From Phycisphaerales bacterium (GTDB taxonomy: Bacteria > Planctomycetota > Phycisphaerae > Phycisphaerales > SM1A02), in NCBI GenBank assembly GCA_022446795.1, contig JAKVBX010000004.1:1-64000 (forward strand): 64,000 nt of DNA, in the 5' to 3' direction. The stretch's first letter is position 1; each line of letters starts with the position of its first letter. Under the pieces are notes generated by a model. It was not told the DNA's origin and searched no databases. It saw only the letters and a list, made by a program, of their open reading frames with translations. A program made the position numbers and the translations under genes. Below, piece by piece: positions 34,876-43,989 of this stretch.

Positions 34876-35352
34876 ATGAAACTTCTCGATATCGTTGTCA
34901 AGGACGCCATTGATCCCCAACTTGCTGCGACGAGCCGCGATGAAGCCATCACGATGCTCGTGGATCGACTCATCGAGGCCAAGGCTGTCGACCCCGGCCA
35001 CCGCGATGAGTTCATCAGCGCCATCATCAAGCGTGAGCGACGAGGCTCTACCGGCTTCGGCCATGGTGTCGCCGTCCCGCATGTGAAGCATCCCGAGATC
35101 GAGAAGCTCGTCGCCGCCGTCGGCGTCTCCCATGATGGGATCGACTTCAACTCGCTCGACGGCAATCCCGTGCACTCGATCTTCCTGATCATCAGCCCGG
35201 AACAGAAGCCCGAGGAACATCTCGAGGCGATGGAGGCGGTGTTCAGCAACCTCAGCCAGGACACCTTCAGGAGTTTCCTGCTGCAGGCCACCACGGTCGA
35301 CCATGTCACTTCGTTGCTCGAAGAAGCTGATTCCAGCACCCTGGGCAATTGA
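34876..35352 (+). CDS. ptsN: PTS EIIA-type regulatory protein (PtsN-like)
   Basis: A 158-residue single-domain EIIA of the fructose/nitrogen family. The phosphorylated His is His69 in FGHGVAVPHVKHPEI. The rest (GIDFNSLDGNPVHSIFLIISPE, HLEAMEAVFSNL) is typical. In proteobacteria PtsN controls potassium transport and stress responses as the end of a phosphorelay. AAGG precedes the ATG. Neighbours hpf and an HPr gene support PTS-Ntr assignment. No rpoN, EI-Ntr or HPr kinase gene lies nearby. Confidence 0.92.
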   Translation: MKLLDIVVKDAIDPQLAATSRDEAITMLVDRLIEAKAVDPGHRDEFISAIIKRERRGSTGFGHGVAVPHVKHPEIEKLVAAVGVSHDGIDFNSLDGNPVHSIFLIISPEQKPEEHLEAMEAVFSNLSQDTFRSFLLQATTVDHVTSLLEEADSSTLGN

Positions 35353-35430
35353 GACTGACCCCGAACCGGGACCGCCCAATCGGTTTACACCGGTGCGGTA
35401 TCCCTTCCGCCATTACTTGACTCACCCGAC

Positions 35431-35727
35431 GTGTCTGCCAACACCACTGCCATCGTGACGATTTCCAACCGCCTGGGTCTTCATGCCCGGCCCGCGATGA
35501 TGTTGGCCGAAACGGCCATGCGGTTTGATGCCGACATCAGCGTTCGTCGTCTCGACCAGGACGCCGGAGTCGATGCCAAGTCGATCATGCAGTTGATGAT
35601 GCTGGCGGCGGTCTGCGGAACGGAACTGGAGTTCACGGCCTCCGGCACTGATGCGGACGCTGCGATGTCCGAACTCACAGCGCTCGTGAAGGGCAACTTC
35701 AGCGAGGACGCCGTTGACGATCACTAG
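35431..35727 (+). CDS. HPr-family phosphocarrier protein
   Basis: A 98-residue HPr/NPr. The catalytic His is His18 in RLGLHARPAMML, and the regulatory Ser equivalent is Ser51 in AKSIMQLMML, so both phosphorylation positions known in HPr are present. GTG start at 35431 with little sequence upstream that looks like a ribosome site. It probably passes phosphate to the PtsN-like protein encoded just before. Whether an HPr kinase uses Ser51 cannot be told here. It converges on gpsA with 5 bp between stops. Confidence 0.92.
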   Translation: MSANTTAIVTISNRLGLHARPAMMLAETAMRFDADISVRRLDQDAGVDAKSIMQLMMLAAVCGTELEFTASGTDADAAMSELTALVKGNFSEDAVDDH

Positions 35728-35732
35728 CGGCC

Positions 35733-36749
35733 TCAGCCGCCGATCGACTCCGCCTTGGGATCGCGACGCATCAACTTCTCAATGGCTTCCCGCGGTCCCA
35801 GTCCGTCGAACAGGATGGCGTGGATGGCCCGAGTAATGGGCATTTCCACCTCGTGCCGGTCTGCCAGGGCCACGATCGATCGGGTGGTCGCCACGCCCTC
35901 GATGACCGAGCCGGTCGAGTCGAGGAACGCCTGGAGCGTCATCCCCCCGCCGATGGCCTCACCACAGGTTCGATTCCGACCATGCGGACTGAAGCAGGTG
36001 GTCGCCAGGTCACCGACCCCCGCGACGCCGAAGAAGGTCTCGGCTCGAGCCCCCATGGCCTCACCCAGCGCGGTGATCTCCGACAGGCCACGGGCCAGCA
36101 CCGCGGACTTCGCATTGTCACCCGCGCCCAGTCCATCGACCATGCCCGCCGCCAGCGCGATGACGTTCTTCGTGGCACCCGCCAGTTCAACGCCGACCAG
36201 GTCGGTGTTGGTGTAGATCCGCAACCAGGACACGTCCAACCAGGACTGCACCATGATCGCCACGTCGGGGATGTCCGATGCCGCCACCATCGCGGCCGGG
36301 AGATGCGCGGCCAGTTCGGTCGCGATGGTCGGGCCCGACAGCACGCAGAGTCCACCCGGCGACCGATCCTGCTCGCGAATCACCGACCCGAGGATCTCGG
36401 TGGGCCGCAGAAGCGTCTCGTTCTCCACGCCCTTGGCCACGCTGACGATGGGCACGCCGGCGATCCCCGGACCCAGTCCCTGCCAGACCCCACGGATGAA
36501 CTGCGTCGGAATGGCATTGACGAGCAAGTCCGCACCACTCAACGCCTCGGCGGAATCCGCCACGATCTCGATCGCCGGGTCGACCGTCATCCCCTCCAGG
36601 CGGCTCGTGGTCCGGGTACGGGCCAGGTGGTCCAGTTCGTCCGCGAAAGGCCCCCACACCCGCACCGAGGCTCCGCCCCGCTGGAAGGCGTCGGCCATGA
36701 CCAGGCCCATCTGCCCGTCCCCGATAATCGTGACTACGCGATCGCTCAT
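35733..36749 (-). CDS. gpsA: Glycerol-3-phosphate dehydrogenase [NAD(P)+]
   Basis: A 338-residue enzyme that reduces dihydroxyacetone phosphate to sn-glycerol 3-phosphate for phospholipid synthesis. The NAD loop is VVTIIGDGQMGLVMADAF (GxGxxG with Asp at the second position of the loop). VSVAKGVENET, VLSGPTIATELA, the catalytic Lys in GATKNVIALAAGM and GVAGVGDLATTCFSPHGRNR follow. AAGGAG sits 8 nt before the ATG at 36749. It is divergent from the P-type ATPase gene across a 202-bp gap holding an inverted repeat. Confidence 0.95.
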   Translation of the reverse strand: MSDRVVTIIGDGQMGLVMADAFQRGGASVRVWGPFADELDHLARTRTTSRLEGMTVDPAIEIVADSAEALSGADLLVNAIPTQFIRGVWQGLGPGIAGVPIVSVAKGVENETLLRPTEILGSVIREQDRSPGGLCVLSGPTIATELAAHLPAAMVAASDIPDVAIMVQSWLDVSWLRIYTNTDLVGVELAGATKNVIALAAGMVDGLGAGDNAKSAVLARGLSEITALGEAMGARAETFFGVAGVGDLATTCFSPHGRNRTCGEAIGGGMTLQAFLDSTGSVIEGVATTRSIVALADRHEVEMPITRAIHAILFDGLGPREAIEKLMRRDPKAESIGG

Positions 36750-36839
36750 GGGGCATCTCCTTGCTGGGGCATTGTGGCCCCTTCCGGCCCGATCGACCAG
36801 CCCGGGTGAACCCTGGCCAGCGGCTGACCGTAGCCCTTT

Positions 36840-36856
36840 GGGGGTACGCTACCCCC
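36840..36856. repeat. Perfect inverted repeat between gpsA and the P-type ATPase
   Basis: GGGGGTA (36840-36846), CGC, TACCCCC (36850-36856): 7-bp perfect arms. It lies directly upstream of a TATACT element (36865-36870) for the ATPase gene, a position where a metal-responsive repressor or activator could bind. Symmetry and location are seen; function is inferred. Confidence 0.5.
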
Positions 36857-36864
36857 CTCGAGTC

Positions 36865-36870
36865 TATACT
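36865..36870 (+). promoter_or_regulatory. Candidate -10 element of the P-type ATPase gene
   Basis: TATACT at 36865-36870, 81 bp before the ATG. There is no obvious -35 hexamer; the inverted repeat occupies that region, as in activator-dependent promoters. Confidence 0.4.
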
Positions 36871-36951
36871 TCGCGGATCTACCCACGGCCCGTTTCCCGA
36901 CCCGGGAAGCGGTGACCCGGGACCGGGCCCCCAGATCACGAGACTTCGCCC

Positions 36952-38991
36952 ATGAACGCTACCAGTGACGCTGCCCTGCAGACCCCTGTGACCATTGAAG
37001 ATCCAGACCTGACCATGGACTCCGGCCGAGGGGCCGAGGGTCTCGAGCGTCGCCTCCTCATCGCCCTCTGTGGCGGTGTGCTTCTGGCGACCTCCTGGAT
37101 CGCCACCTTGCTGGGGATCAACCCGCAGGTCGCGCAGTTCCCGGCCTTCCTCGGTTCCGTCATCCTGGTGATCCCACTGCTGATGGGCGCCTGGCGGGAA
37201 GTAGGCCGAGGCCGACCCTCCAGCGATGCCCTGGCTTCCCTGGCCGTCCTTGCCGCCATGGCTTCCGGGATGTATCTCGCTGCCGGGTTCCTGGCGTTGT
37301 TCCTGTGGATGGCCAACCTCATTCTCAGCCGAACCGCCTGGGGTGCCCAGCGGGCCATCCGCGATCTCCTTGACCTGACCCCGGACATCGCCCGGGTGAT
37401 TGGTGCGGACGGCACCGAGAAGGAAGTCGCCGTAGCAGCCATCTCGGTCGGTGACACGGTCCGGGTCCGCCCCGGCGAGAATCTCCCGGTGGACGGCCGC
37501 ATCACGGCCGGTACGTCGAACATCAACCAGGCCTCCCTCACGGGTGAGGCCGTTCCCATCGAAGTCGCGACCGGTTCGGATGTCTACGCCGGCACGACCA
37601 ATCTCACGGGACAGATCGAGGTGACGGTCACGGCCGTCGCAGGCGAGACCACCATCGGCAAGGTCGAGGCCCTGATCCGTGAAGCCGAGTCCAGCAAGAC
37701 TCGTCGGCAGGAAGTCATCGAACAACTGGCCGGGTACTACTTCTGGGTCGTACTCATGGTCGCCGCGTTGGTGTGGTTCTTCACCATCCGCAGTGCCGAC
37801 GAAGCCATCCGGGACCAGGCCGCGTTGCGAGCCATCACGGTCCTGGTCGTCACCTGTCCCGGCGGACTCCTGATCTCACACCCCACGGCCATGGTGGCCG
37901 CCTTCGCTGCTGCCGCTCGCCTTGGCATCATGATCAAGCAGACCCGCACGCTGGAATCAGCCGCGGACGTCGACACCGTCATCATGGACAAGACGGGCAC
38001 GCTGACCACCGGCCGCTTCGCCGTGAGTCGACTGGTCCCCGCCGAGGGCATCGAGGGCGCCGTGCTCCTGCAGGCTGCCGCCGACGGTGAGCAGCACTCG
38101 AATCACCCGCTGGCGAGGTCCATCCTCGACACGGCCGACAAGGCCCGCATCCAGCCGCGCCCGATCGAACGCTACGAGGAACTGCACGGCCGTGGCGTCG
38201 TGGCCCACGCGTCCGATGGCGATGTTCATGTCGGCCGGCAGGCGTGGATCGCCGAGCTCAACCCCGACGTCAGCGAGGCCGTCCAGACCGTCGATGAGAA
38301 ACTGACGGGCATGTCCGGTGTCCATGTCATGCAGAACGGTCGCTACCTCGGCGCCGTGGGCCTTGAGGATCGTCTTCGACGCCACGCCGCAGAAGCCGTC
38401 GGCGAACTGCGTGAACTCGGATGCCGCCGGGTGTGCATCTTCACCGGTGACCGCCTGTCAGTCGCGAAGCGCGTCGGCCAGGCCGTCGGCGTCGACTCCA
38501 TCGAGGCGGAATGCCTCCCGGAGGAGAAGCACGAAGAACTGAAGTACCTGATCCGCCGTGGACATCGCACGCTGGTGGTCGGCGACGGCATCAACGACGG
38601 TCCGATCCTCGCGACGGCTGACGTCGGCGTGGCCATGGGCCTGTCCGGCTCGGACATCGCAACCAACTCCGCCGGCGTGGCCCTGATGAATGACGACCTG
38701 CGGCACATCCCGTTCCTGCTGTCCCTGGCTCGCAAGACGAGGCGGGTGATCAGCCAGAACATCGCGATGTCTCTCCTGCTGGCGATCATCGGCCTGGCCC
38801 TGGCGGCCACGGGAACCATCCTGAACCTCTGGCTGGCGCCCTTCTACTACGCGCTGGGCTACGTGGTGGTCATCGCCAACAGCCTGCGACTGGTCCGATT
38901 CGGCGAAGAGTTCTCCGAGCAGGAACAGGAGCGACAGCGAATGGAGGCCGACCGTGTTGCCAAGCCGGTTCGGCAGATGGCCACGGCCTAG
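36952..38991 (+). CDS. P1B-like P-type ATPase with CPG transport motif
   Basis: A 679-residue ion pump of the heavy-metal type. It has TGEAVPIE (actuator), MDKTGTLTTG with phosphorylated Asp346, HSNHPLARSI (the His-Pro pair of P1B ATPases), FTGDRLS and VGDGINDGP. There is no N-terminal metal-binding domain. The membrane motif that chooses the ion is TCPGGLLISHP (Cys302-Pro303-Gly304), where zinc and copper pumps have CPC and cobalt pumps SPC. The hinge reads GINDGP instead of GINDAP. The protein is predicted to sit in the inner membrane with about eight helices. The ion cannot be assigned. A CPC-type pump that has lost a ligand, or a separate subfamily, are both possible. Confidence 0.85.
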   Translation: MNATSDAALQTPVTIEDPDLTMDSGRGAEGLERRLLIALCGGVLLATSWIATLLGINPQVAQFPAFLGSVILVIPLLMGAWREVGRGRPSSDALASLAVLAAMASGMYLAAGFLALFLWMANLILSRTAWGAQRAIRDLLDLTPDIARVIGADGTEKEVAVAAISVGDTVRVRPGENLPVDGRITAGTSNINQASLTGEAVPIEVATGSDVYAGTTNLTGQIEVTVTAVAGETTIGKVEALIREAESSKTRRQEVIEQLAGYYFWVVLMVAALVWFFTIRSADEAIRDQAALRAITVLVVTCPGGLLISHPTAMVAAFAAAARLGIMIKQTRTLESAADVDTVIMDKTGTLTTGRFAVSRLVPAEGIEGAVLLQAAADGEQHSNHPLARSILDTADKARIQPRPIERYEELHGRGVVAHASDGDVHVGRQAWIAELNPDVSEAVQTVDEKLTGMSGVHVMQNGRYLGAVGLEDRLRRHAAEAVGELRELGCRRVCIFTGDRLSVAKRVGQAVGVDSIEAECLPEEKHEELKYLIRRGHRTLVVGDGINDGPILATADVGVAMGLSGSDIATNSAGVALMNDDLRHIPFLLSLARKTRRVISQNIAMSLLLAIIGLALAATGTILNLWLAPFYYALGYVVVIANSLRLVRFGEEFSEQEQERQRMEADRVAKPVRQMATA

Positions 38992-39020
38992 GTCAGCGAT
39001 CCGGCAGCGAACCCGGGGTC

Positions 39021-40100
39021 CTAGGCGATCGTGATGCGGTCATCCAGGTACACGTCCTGGATCATGTTCAGCAGCTTCACGCCATCGGCCATGGGCCGCT
39101 GGAAGGCCTTGCGGCCGGAGATCAGGCCCGTTCCGCCGGCCCGCTTGTTGATGACCGCCGTCCGGGCCGCCTGGCCGAAGTCGTCATTGCCGCTGGCACC
39201 ACCTGAGTTGATCATGCCGGCCCGCCCCATGTAGCAGTTCATGATCTGCCAACGACACAGGTCGATGGGATGGTCGGTGCACAGTTCGGTGTACATCCGA
39301 TCGTCATACTTGCCATAGGGACCGTGGGCCTTGTTCATGGCGACGTAGCCGCCATTCACCTCGGCCTGCTTCTGCTTGATGATGTCCGCCTCGATCGTGA
39401 CACCGATGTGATTGGCCTGGCCAGTCAAGTCGGCCGACACGTGGTAGTCGGTGCCGTCGATCTTGAAGTCAGGGCTCCGGAGATAGCACCAGAGGATCGT
39501 CGCCATGCCCAGTTCGTGGGCCATCTGGAACGCCTCCGCCACCTCGATGATCTGGCGACGGGACTCATCGGATCCGAAGTAGATCGTGGCGCCGACGGCC
39601 GCGGCACCGAGGTTCCAGGCCTCCTGGACCGTGCCGAACATGACCTGATCGAACTGGTTGGGGGACGTCAGCAGTTCGTTGTGATTGAGCTTGCAGATGA
39701 ACGGGATCTTGTGGCAGTAGCGGCGACCAACCGAGCCCAGGACACCGAAGGTCGTGGCCACGGCATTGCAGCCACCCTCGATAGCCAGTTCGATGATCTT
39801 CTCGCCGTCGAAGTAGATCGGGTTCTTGCTGAAGGACGCTGCGGCGGAGTGCTCCAGGCCCTGGTCGACCGGGAGAATCGACATGTAGCCCGTCCCGCCG
39901 AGCCGACCATGATCGTAGAGGGCCTGCAGGGATCGCAGGGCCTGGGGATTCCGATCACTGTCCTTCCAGCAGCGGTCCACGAAGTCGGGACCGGGCAGGT
40001 GAAGGAGGTCCTTGTCGACAGCGGGCGTGTGATCCAGGAGCGGTTTCGCATCGGATCCCAGCAGTTCAATCGCGTCGGTCGAGGTTGCGGTAGAGGTCAT
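39021..40100 (-). CDS. fbaB: Class I fructose-bisphosphate aldolase, archaeal/DhnA type
   Basis: A 359-residue aldolase of the FbaB/DhnA family, which cleaves fructose 1,6-bisphosphate through a Schiff-base Lys. Family-typical segments: [73 protein letters not shown], then [18 protein letters not shown] and [17 protein letters not shown]. The start at 40100 has GGAG about 10 nt upstream. The in-frame sequence further upstream is mnmA shadow. With pgk and gpsA it forms the glycolysis/triose part of the window. It converges on the ATPase gene. Confidence 0.93.
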   Translation of the reverse strand: MTSTATSTDAIELLGSDAKPLLDHTPAVDKDLLHLPGPDFVDRCWKDSDRNPQALRSLQALYDHGRLGGTGYMSILPVDQGLEHSAAASFSKNPIYFDGEKIIELAIEGGCNAVATTFGVLGSVGRRYCHKIPFICKLNHNELLTSPNQFDQVMFGTVQEAWNLGAAAVGATIYFGSDESRRQIIEVAEAFQMAHELGMATILWCYLRSPDFKIDGTDYHVSADLTGQANHIGVTIEADIIKQKQAEVNGGYVAMNKAHGPYGKYDDRMYTELCTDHPIDLCRWQIMNCYMGRAGMINSGGASGNDDFGQAARTAVINKRAGGTGLISGRKAFQRPMADGVKLLNMIQDVYLDDRITIA

Positions 40101-40224
40101 GGGTCTGATTCTCCATTCCGGGAAACCCCCCGGAGCCCGTTGACCGCTCACGATACCATGCGGGATGGCCCGGGGCCTTCCTCCGTCGAGCGATCGCCCC
40201 CGGGAACCGGATTCCCATTGTCCC

Positions 40225-41355
40225 ATGACCGACTCCACACCAACCCGCAAGGTCCTGCTCGCGATGTCCGGCGGCGTCGACTCCTCCGTGGCCGCAGTGC
40301 TGCTCCAGGAGGCCGGGTGGGATGTCGTGGGTTGTTTCATGCGGCTGGGTTCACCCGGTGAGACGCTGAACGAGGGCTGCGATACCTCTCGAATCAAGAT
40401 CGGCCACCAGGGGTGTTGTTCAATCAACGACGCGGATGACGCCCGGACGGTCGCCGCCAGGCTGAACATCCCCTTCTACGTGCTGAACTTCCGCGACGAG
40501 TTCAACCGCGTCATCGACTACTTCCGAAGCGAGTACCACGCTGGTCGCACCCCCAACCCATGTGTCCGATGCAATGACTGGCTCAAGTTCGGTCGCTTGC
40601 ATGAATACGCCCGCCAAGTCGGCGCTTCTCACGTGGCCAGCGGTCACTACGCTCGCCTCGAAGGCGAGGGAGATGACCTCCGGCTCTGCCGCGGCGTCGA
40701 TGATGGGAAGGATCAGAGCTACGTTCTCTTCGGAGCGCCCCGCGAACGGCTCGGCCAGATGTTGCTGCCCATCGGCAATCTGACCAAGGACACCGTTCGC
40801 GGCATCGCACGTGATCATGACCTTCCCGTCTTCGACAAGCCTGACTCCCAGGAGATCTGCTTCGTTCCCGACAATGACTATGCGGGCCTCCTGCGGCGGA
40901 CAGACCCCGACCAGATGCAGGCCGGTGAAATCGTGACCCCGGACGGCGACGTGGTTGGCCATCACGACGGCCACCAGCACTTCACGGTCGGCCAGCGTCG
41001 CGGGCTGGGTATCGCCGCCGGAACGCCGCTCTACGTGATCGACCGCCAGCCCGAGACCAATCAGGTCGTCGTGGGCGACCGCACGCACCTGTCGGCCCCT
41101 GGCCTCGAGGCGAACGACACCAACTGGTTCATCGACCCACCGGACACCTGGACCCCGTGCCGAGCCCAGATCAGATACAACGCCTCGGCCGTCCCCGCTC
41201 GATTCCGCTGCCCCTCCCCCGATCGATTCCTGGTCGAGTTCGCGACACCCCAGTTCGCCGTGGCTCCCGGGCAGGCAGTCGTCTGCTACGACGGCGACAC
41301 CGTGATCGGTGGCGGTTGGATCCACCGCAGCCTTGATGCCTCCGAACTGACCTGA
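40225..41355 (+). CDS. mnmA: tRNA-specific 2-thiouridylase
   Basis: A 376-residue enzyme that thiolates U34 of tRNAs for Lys, Glu and Gln. The P-loop is [14 protein letters not shown]. The first catalytic Cys is in [13 protein letters not shown], with ASGHYARL, and the second in [11 protein letters not shown]. The C-terminal barrel includes [16 protein letters not shown]. The start at 40225 gives the usual short N-terminus. An in-frame ATG at 40165, five bases after TACCAT, would add 20 residues and cannot be ruled out. It is divergent from the aldolase gene. Confidence 0.95.
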   Translation: MTDSTPTRKVLLAMSGGVDSSVAAVLLQEAGWDVVGCFMRLGSPGETLNEGCDTSRIKIGHQGCCSINDADDARTVAARLNIPFYVLNFRDEFNRVIDYFRSEYHAGRTPNPCVRCNDWLKFGRLHEYARQVGASHVASGHYARLEGEGDDLRLCRGVDDGKDQSYVLFGAPRERLGQMLLPIGNLTKDTVRGIARDHDLPVFDKPDSQEICFVPDNDYAGLLRRTDPDQMQAGEIVTPDGDVVGHHDGHQHFTVGQRRGLGIAAGTPLYVIDRQPETNQVVVGDRTHLSAPGLEANDTNWFIDPPDTWTPCRAQIRYNASAVPARFRCPSPDRFLVEFATPQFAVAPGQAVVCYDGDTVIGGGWIHRSLDASELT

Positions 41356-41372
41356 GACGGTTGCTTTCCACC

Positions 41373-42950
41373 ATGTCACTCTCTCTTCGATATGACTCGC
41401 GACGCATGCCGGTCCTGGCCCGCCGCGTGGTTGCCACGGGGCAGCCCCTGGCCGCACAGGTCGGGCTGGACACCCTCAGGCGAGGCGGCAACGCCATCGA
41501 CGCGGCCATCGCCACAGCCGTCACGCTCACCGTCGTCGAGCCCACGGCCAATGGCATCGGCAGCGACGCCTTCGTGATGGCCTGGTGCAACGGTGACCTG
41601 CACGGCCTCAATGCCTCCGGACGATCACCGAAGCGGCTGGATCGTGAGGCGTTTCCCGATGGCCTCATCCCCCAGTTGGGGTGGCCCGCGGTCACCGTGC
41701 CGGGCGCCGTATCCGCCTGGGCGACGATGTCCCGGCGATTCGGTCGACTGGCCTTCGAGGACCTGTTCGACGCTGCCATCAACTACGCCACCGACGGCTT
41801 TCCCGTTTCGCCGCAGGCGGCCTCCGGCTGGGCCCGTGCCGCCGCGCGATACGAGGACTTCCCCGAATGGCAACGCGTCTTTGCGCCGGACGGGCGGGCC
41901 CCGCGGGTCGGCGAGATCTTCCGCAACCCGGACCAGGCCAGCACCCTGCGTCGGATTGCACAGTCCATGGGCGATGACTTCTATCGCGGTGAACTCGCCC
42001 AGCGCATCGCGGACACGTCCGCTCGTGACGGTGGGTACCTGCGACTGGATGACCTGGCTGAACACGAGGCCATCGATGCGCCCACGCTGAGCGTCGATGT
42101 CGCCGGCGCGGATGTCCATGAACTGCCCCCCAATGGACAGGGGCTCGCTGCGTTGATCGCCATGGGGCAACTGGAACGACTGGACCTCGTCGACGCGGAC
42201 CCCGACGATCCCCTGACGCTGCACCGGCAGATCGAGGCTACGAAGATCGGTCTCGAGGATGCCTTCCGGGTTGTCGCGGATCCCGATCATCTCACCGAGG
42301 ATCCCGCGTCGCTCCTCACGGATGAAGCGCTGGATGAACGAGCCGGTCGAGTCGATGACCGACAGGCCCGCCCCATCGTCTTCCCCTGGCCGCAGTGGAG
42401 TTCAACCGTGTACCTCGCAACGGCTGATGATGAGGGCAATGCGGTGTCGTTCATCCAGTCCAACTTCGAGGGCTTCGGCAGCGGTGTCGTGGTCGATGGC
42501 ACCGGGATCGCGATGCAGAACCGGGCTTCCGGACTTCACCCCGACTCGGATCACCCCGGCAGCATCAAGGGTGGCGTTCGACCGTTTCACACCATCATTC
42601 CCGGGTTCGTCACGCGTGAGTCCGCCGCGGAGATGGCTTTCGGCGTCATGGGCGGCCCCATGCAGGTCCAGGGTCACCTCCAGTTCATCTCACGCTGCCT
42701 GCTATCGCACCAGAATGCCCAGGAAGCACTGGATGCCCCCCGGTGGCGGATCTTCGGTGACCGCCGTATCGAGATCGAACCCGGCGTGTCCCCCGCGACG
42801 ATCGCGGACCTGGCCGCCCGAGGTCATGAGATCACGGTCGCCGGCGAGCGAACCGTCCGATTCGGTGGTGGGCAGGCGATCAGTCGACAGGAACAAGCCT
42901 GGCTGGGGGCAAGCGACTCCCGCCGGGATGGCCAGGCGGTTGGATTCTGA
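41373..42950 (+). CDS. Gamma-glutamyltransferase family protein
   Basis: A 525-residue N-terminal nucleophile hydrolase that would transfer or hydrolyse gamma-glutamyl groups. The proenzyme splits itself before a conserved Thr, here Thr345 in SSTVYLATADDEGNAVSF. Other family signatures are RRGGNAIDAAIATAVTLTVVE, FEGFGSGVVVDGTGIAMQN and the Gly-Gly stretch GVMGGPMQVQGHLQ. I see no clear signal peptide, and the Arg needed for gamma-glutamyl carboxylate binding is not obvious, so it may be a GGT-like acylase or hydrolase. ATG at 41373 is preferred to a TTG 12 bases earlier. It lies 17 bp after mnmA. Confidence 0.87.
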   Translation: MSLSLRYDSRRMPVLARRVVATGQPLAAQVGLDTLRRGGNAIDAAIATAVTLTVVEPTANGIGSDAFVMAWCNGDLHGLNASGRSPKRLDREAFPDGLIPQLGWPAVTVPGAVSAWATMSRRFGRLAFEDLFDAAINYATDGFPVSPQAASGWARAAARYEDFPEWQRVFAPDGRAPRVGEIFRNPDQASTLRRIAQSMGDDFYRGELAQRIADTSARDGGYLRLDDLAEHEAIDAPTLSVDVAGADVHELPPNGQGLAALIAMGQLERLDLVDADPDDPLTLHRQIEATKIGLEDAFRVVADPDHLTEDPASLLTDEALDERAGRVDDRQARPIVFPWPQWSSTVYLATADDEGNAVSFIQSNFEGFGSGVVVDGTGIAMQNRASGLHPDSDHPGSIKGGVRPFHTIIPGFVTRESAAEMAFGVMGGPMQVQGHLQFISRCLLSHQNAQEALDAPRWRIFGDRRIEIEPGVSPATIADLAARGHEITVAGERTVRFGGGQAISRQEQAWLGASDSRRDGQAVGF

Positions 42951-42988
42951 ACAGCCGGTGGACGGCTGGAGTCATCCGCGCATCCGGA

Positions 42989-42994
42989 TACCAT
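42989..42994 (+). promoter_or_regulatory. -10-like element for the RNase HII-like gene
   Basis: TACCAT (42989-42994) ends eight bases before ATG 43003. No Shine-Dalgarno sequence is present. It is part of the leaderless pattern described in the findings. Confidence 0.3.
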
Positions 42995-43002
42995 CACGCC
43001 CG

Positions 43003-43989
43003 ATGTTCATCTACGCGGGAATCGACGAAGCGGGATACGGACCGATGCTTGGCCCCCTGTGCGTGGCCAGCAGCGTGTTCATCCTGGATGAACTCCCGCC
43101 GGATGGTGCCGCCCCGGACCTGTGGTCCAACCTGGATCGGGTGATCAGCCCGCGGCTCAAGGATGCCCGCAGTCGGATCACGATTACCGACTCCAAGAAA
43201 CTCAAGGGCGCTCGATCTGGCCGAGCGCATCCCCTGCGACACCTGGAACGTGGCGTGCTGGCCTGCCTGGGCGCCATGCAGGCAGATGGCAGCAGCCTGG
43301 ACGCCCTCGGCGAGGATGACCTGCTCGATCGACTGGGCGTCGTGGTTCCGGATCGACCGTGGTATGAAAACCCCGGTCCGCTGCCAGTGGCCTGTGATGT
43401 CGGGCAGTTGAGGATCGACGCCAGTCGCCTGGGCCGAGCCATGACCAAGGCGGGTATCCGCTGTGGGGCCATACGCTGCGAAGCCCTGGGCGCGGCGGAC
43501 TTCAACCGCCGGGTCGATCAGATCCGCAACAAGTCCGGGGTCAACATGCACCTGGTCTTCCAGCAGGTTGAGAATATCTGGAGTTGTTTCCCGGGAGATC
43601 ACCCCCGCGTGGTTGTTGATCGCCAGGGCGGTCGTGCCGCCTACCGGGAGGATCTCCAGGTCGCGTGGCCGGAGGCCTCCATCACCGTGGTGGCTGAATC
43701 GGCCGAGTTCAGCCGTTACGAGTTGACCATGCCTGGTCGCGGCGAATTGGCCATCATGTTCACCAGCCGGGCCGAGGAGCGGCATCTGCCCGTAGCGTTG
43801 GCCTCCATGACCGCCAAGTACGTCCGGGAACTGATGATGGCTCGGATGAACCGCTATTTCCTGCAGCGTCAGCCGGGTCTCCGCGAAACCGCCGGCTACG
43901 TCGAGGATGCCCGCCGGTATCTCTCGGACATCGAACCGGTCCTGGAAGAGGCCCGAATCGACCGATCCGAGTTGGTCCGCTGCTGTTGA
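43003..43989 (+). CDS. Enlarged RNase HII-like protein
   Basis: A 328-residue protein whose first residues, YAGIDEAGYGPMLGPL, match the RNase HII active-site start (Asp8, Glu9). It keeps TDSKKL (Asp63), a third acidic strand VVVDRQGGR (Asp206) and ASMTAKYVRELMM, equivalent to the RNase HII helix ASIxAKxxRD but with Glu where Asp is usual. Ordinary RNase HII is about 200 residues. Here ~100 extra residues separate the DSK motif from the third acid. The motif at the very N-terminus excludes RNase HIII, which has a leading domain. Removal of ribonucleotides from DNA is plausible but the insertion may mark another nucleic-acid substrate. Upstream in-frame sequence is ggt shadow. Confidence 0.75.
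   Translation: MFIYAGIDEAGYGPMLGPLCVASSVFILDELPPDGAAPDLWSNLDRVISPRLKDARSRITITDSKKLKGARSGRAHPLRHLERGVLACLGAMQADGSSLDALGEDDLLDRLGVVVPDRPWYENPGPLPVACDVGQLRIDASRLGRAMTKAGIRCGAIRCEALGAADFNRRVDQIRNKSGVNMHLVFQQVENIWSCFPGDHPRVVVDRQGGRAAYREDLQVAWPEASITVVAESAEFSRYELTMPGRGELAIMFTSRAEERHLPVALASMTAKYVRELMMARMNRYFLQRQPGLRETAGYVEDARRYLSDIEPVLEEARIDRSELVRCC

Noticed and set aside
35417-35422. TTGACT as a -35 element for the HPr gene
   Set aside because: It lies only 9 bp before the GTG start, leaving no room for a -10 element and a start site.
36187-37725. 512-codon open frame on the minus strand across gpsA and the P-type ATPase start
   Set aside because: Gly/Arg/Asp-rich translation without any motif. 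It lies antisense to the well-supported ATPase and out of frame with gpsA, a typical shadow in high-GC DNA.
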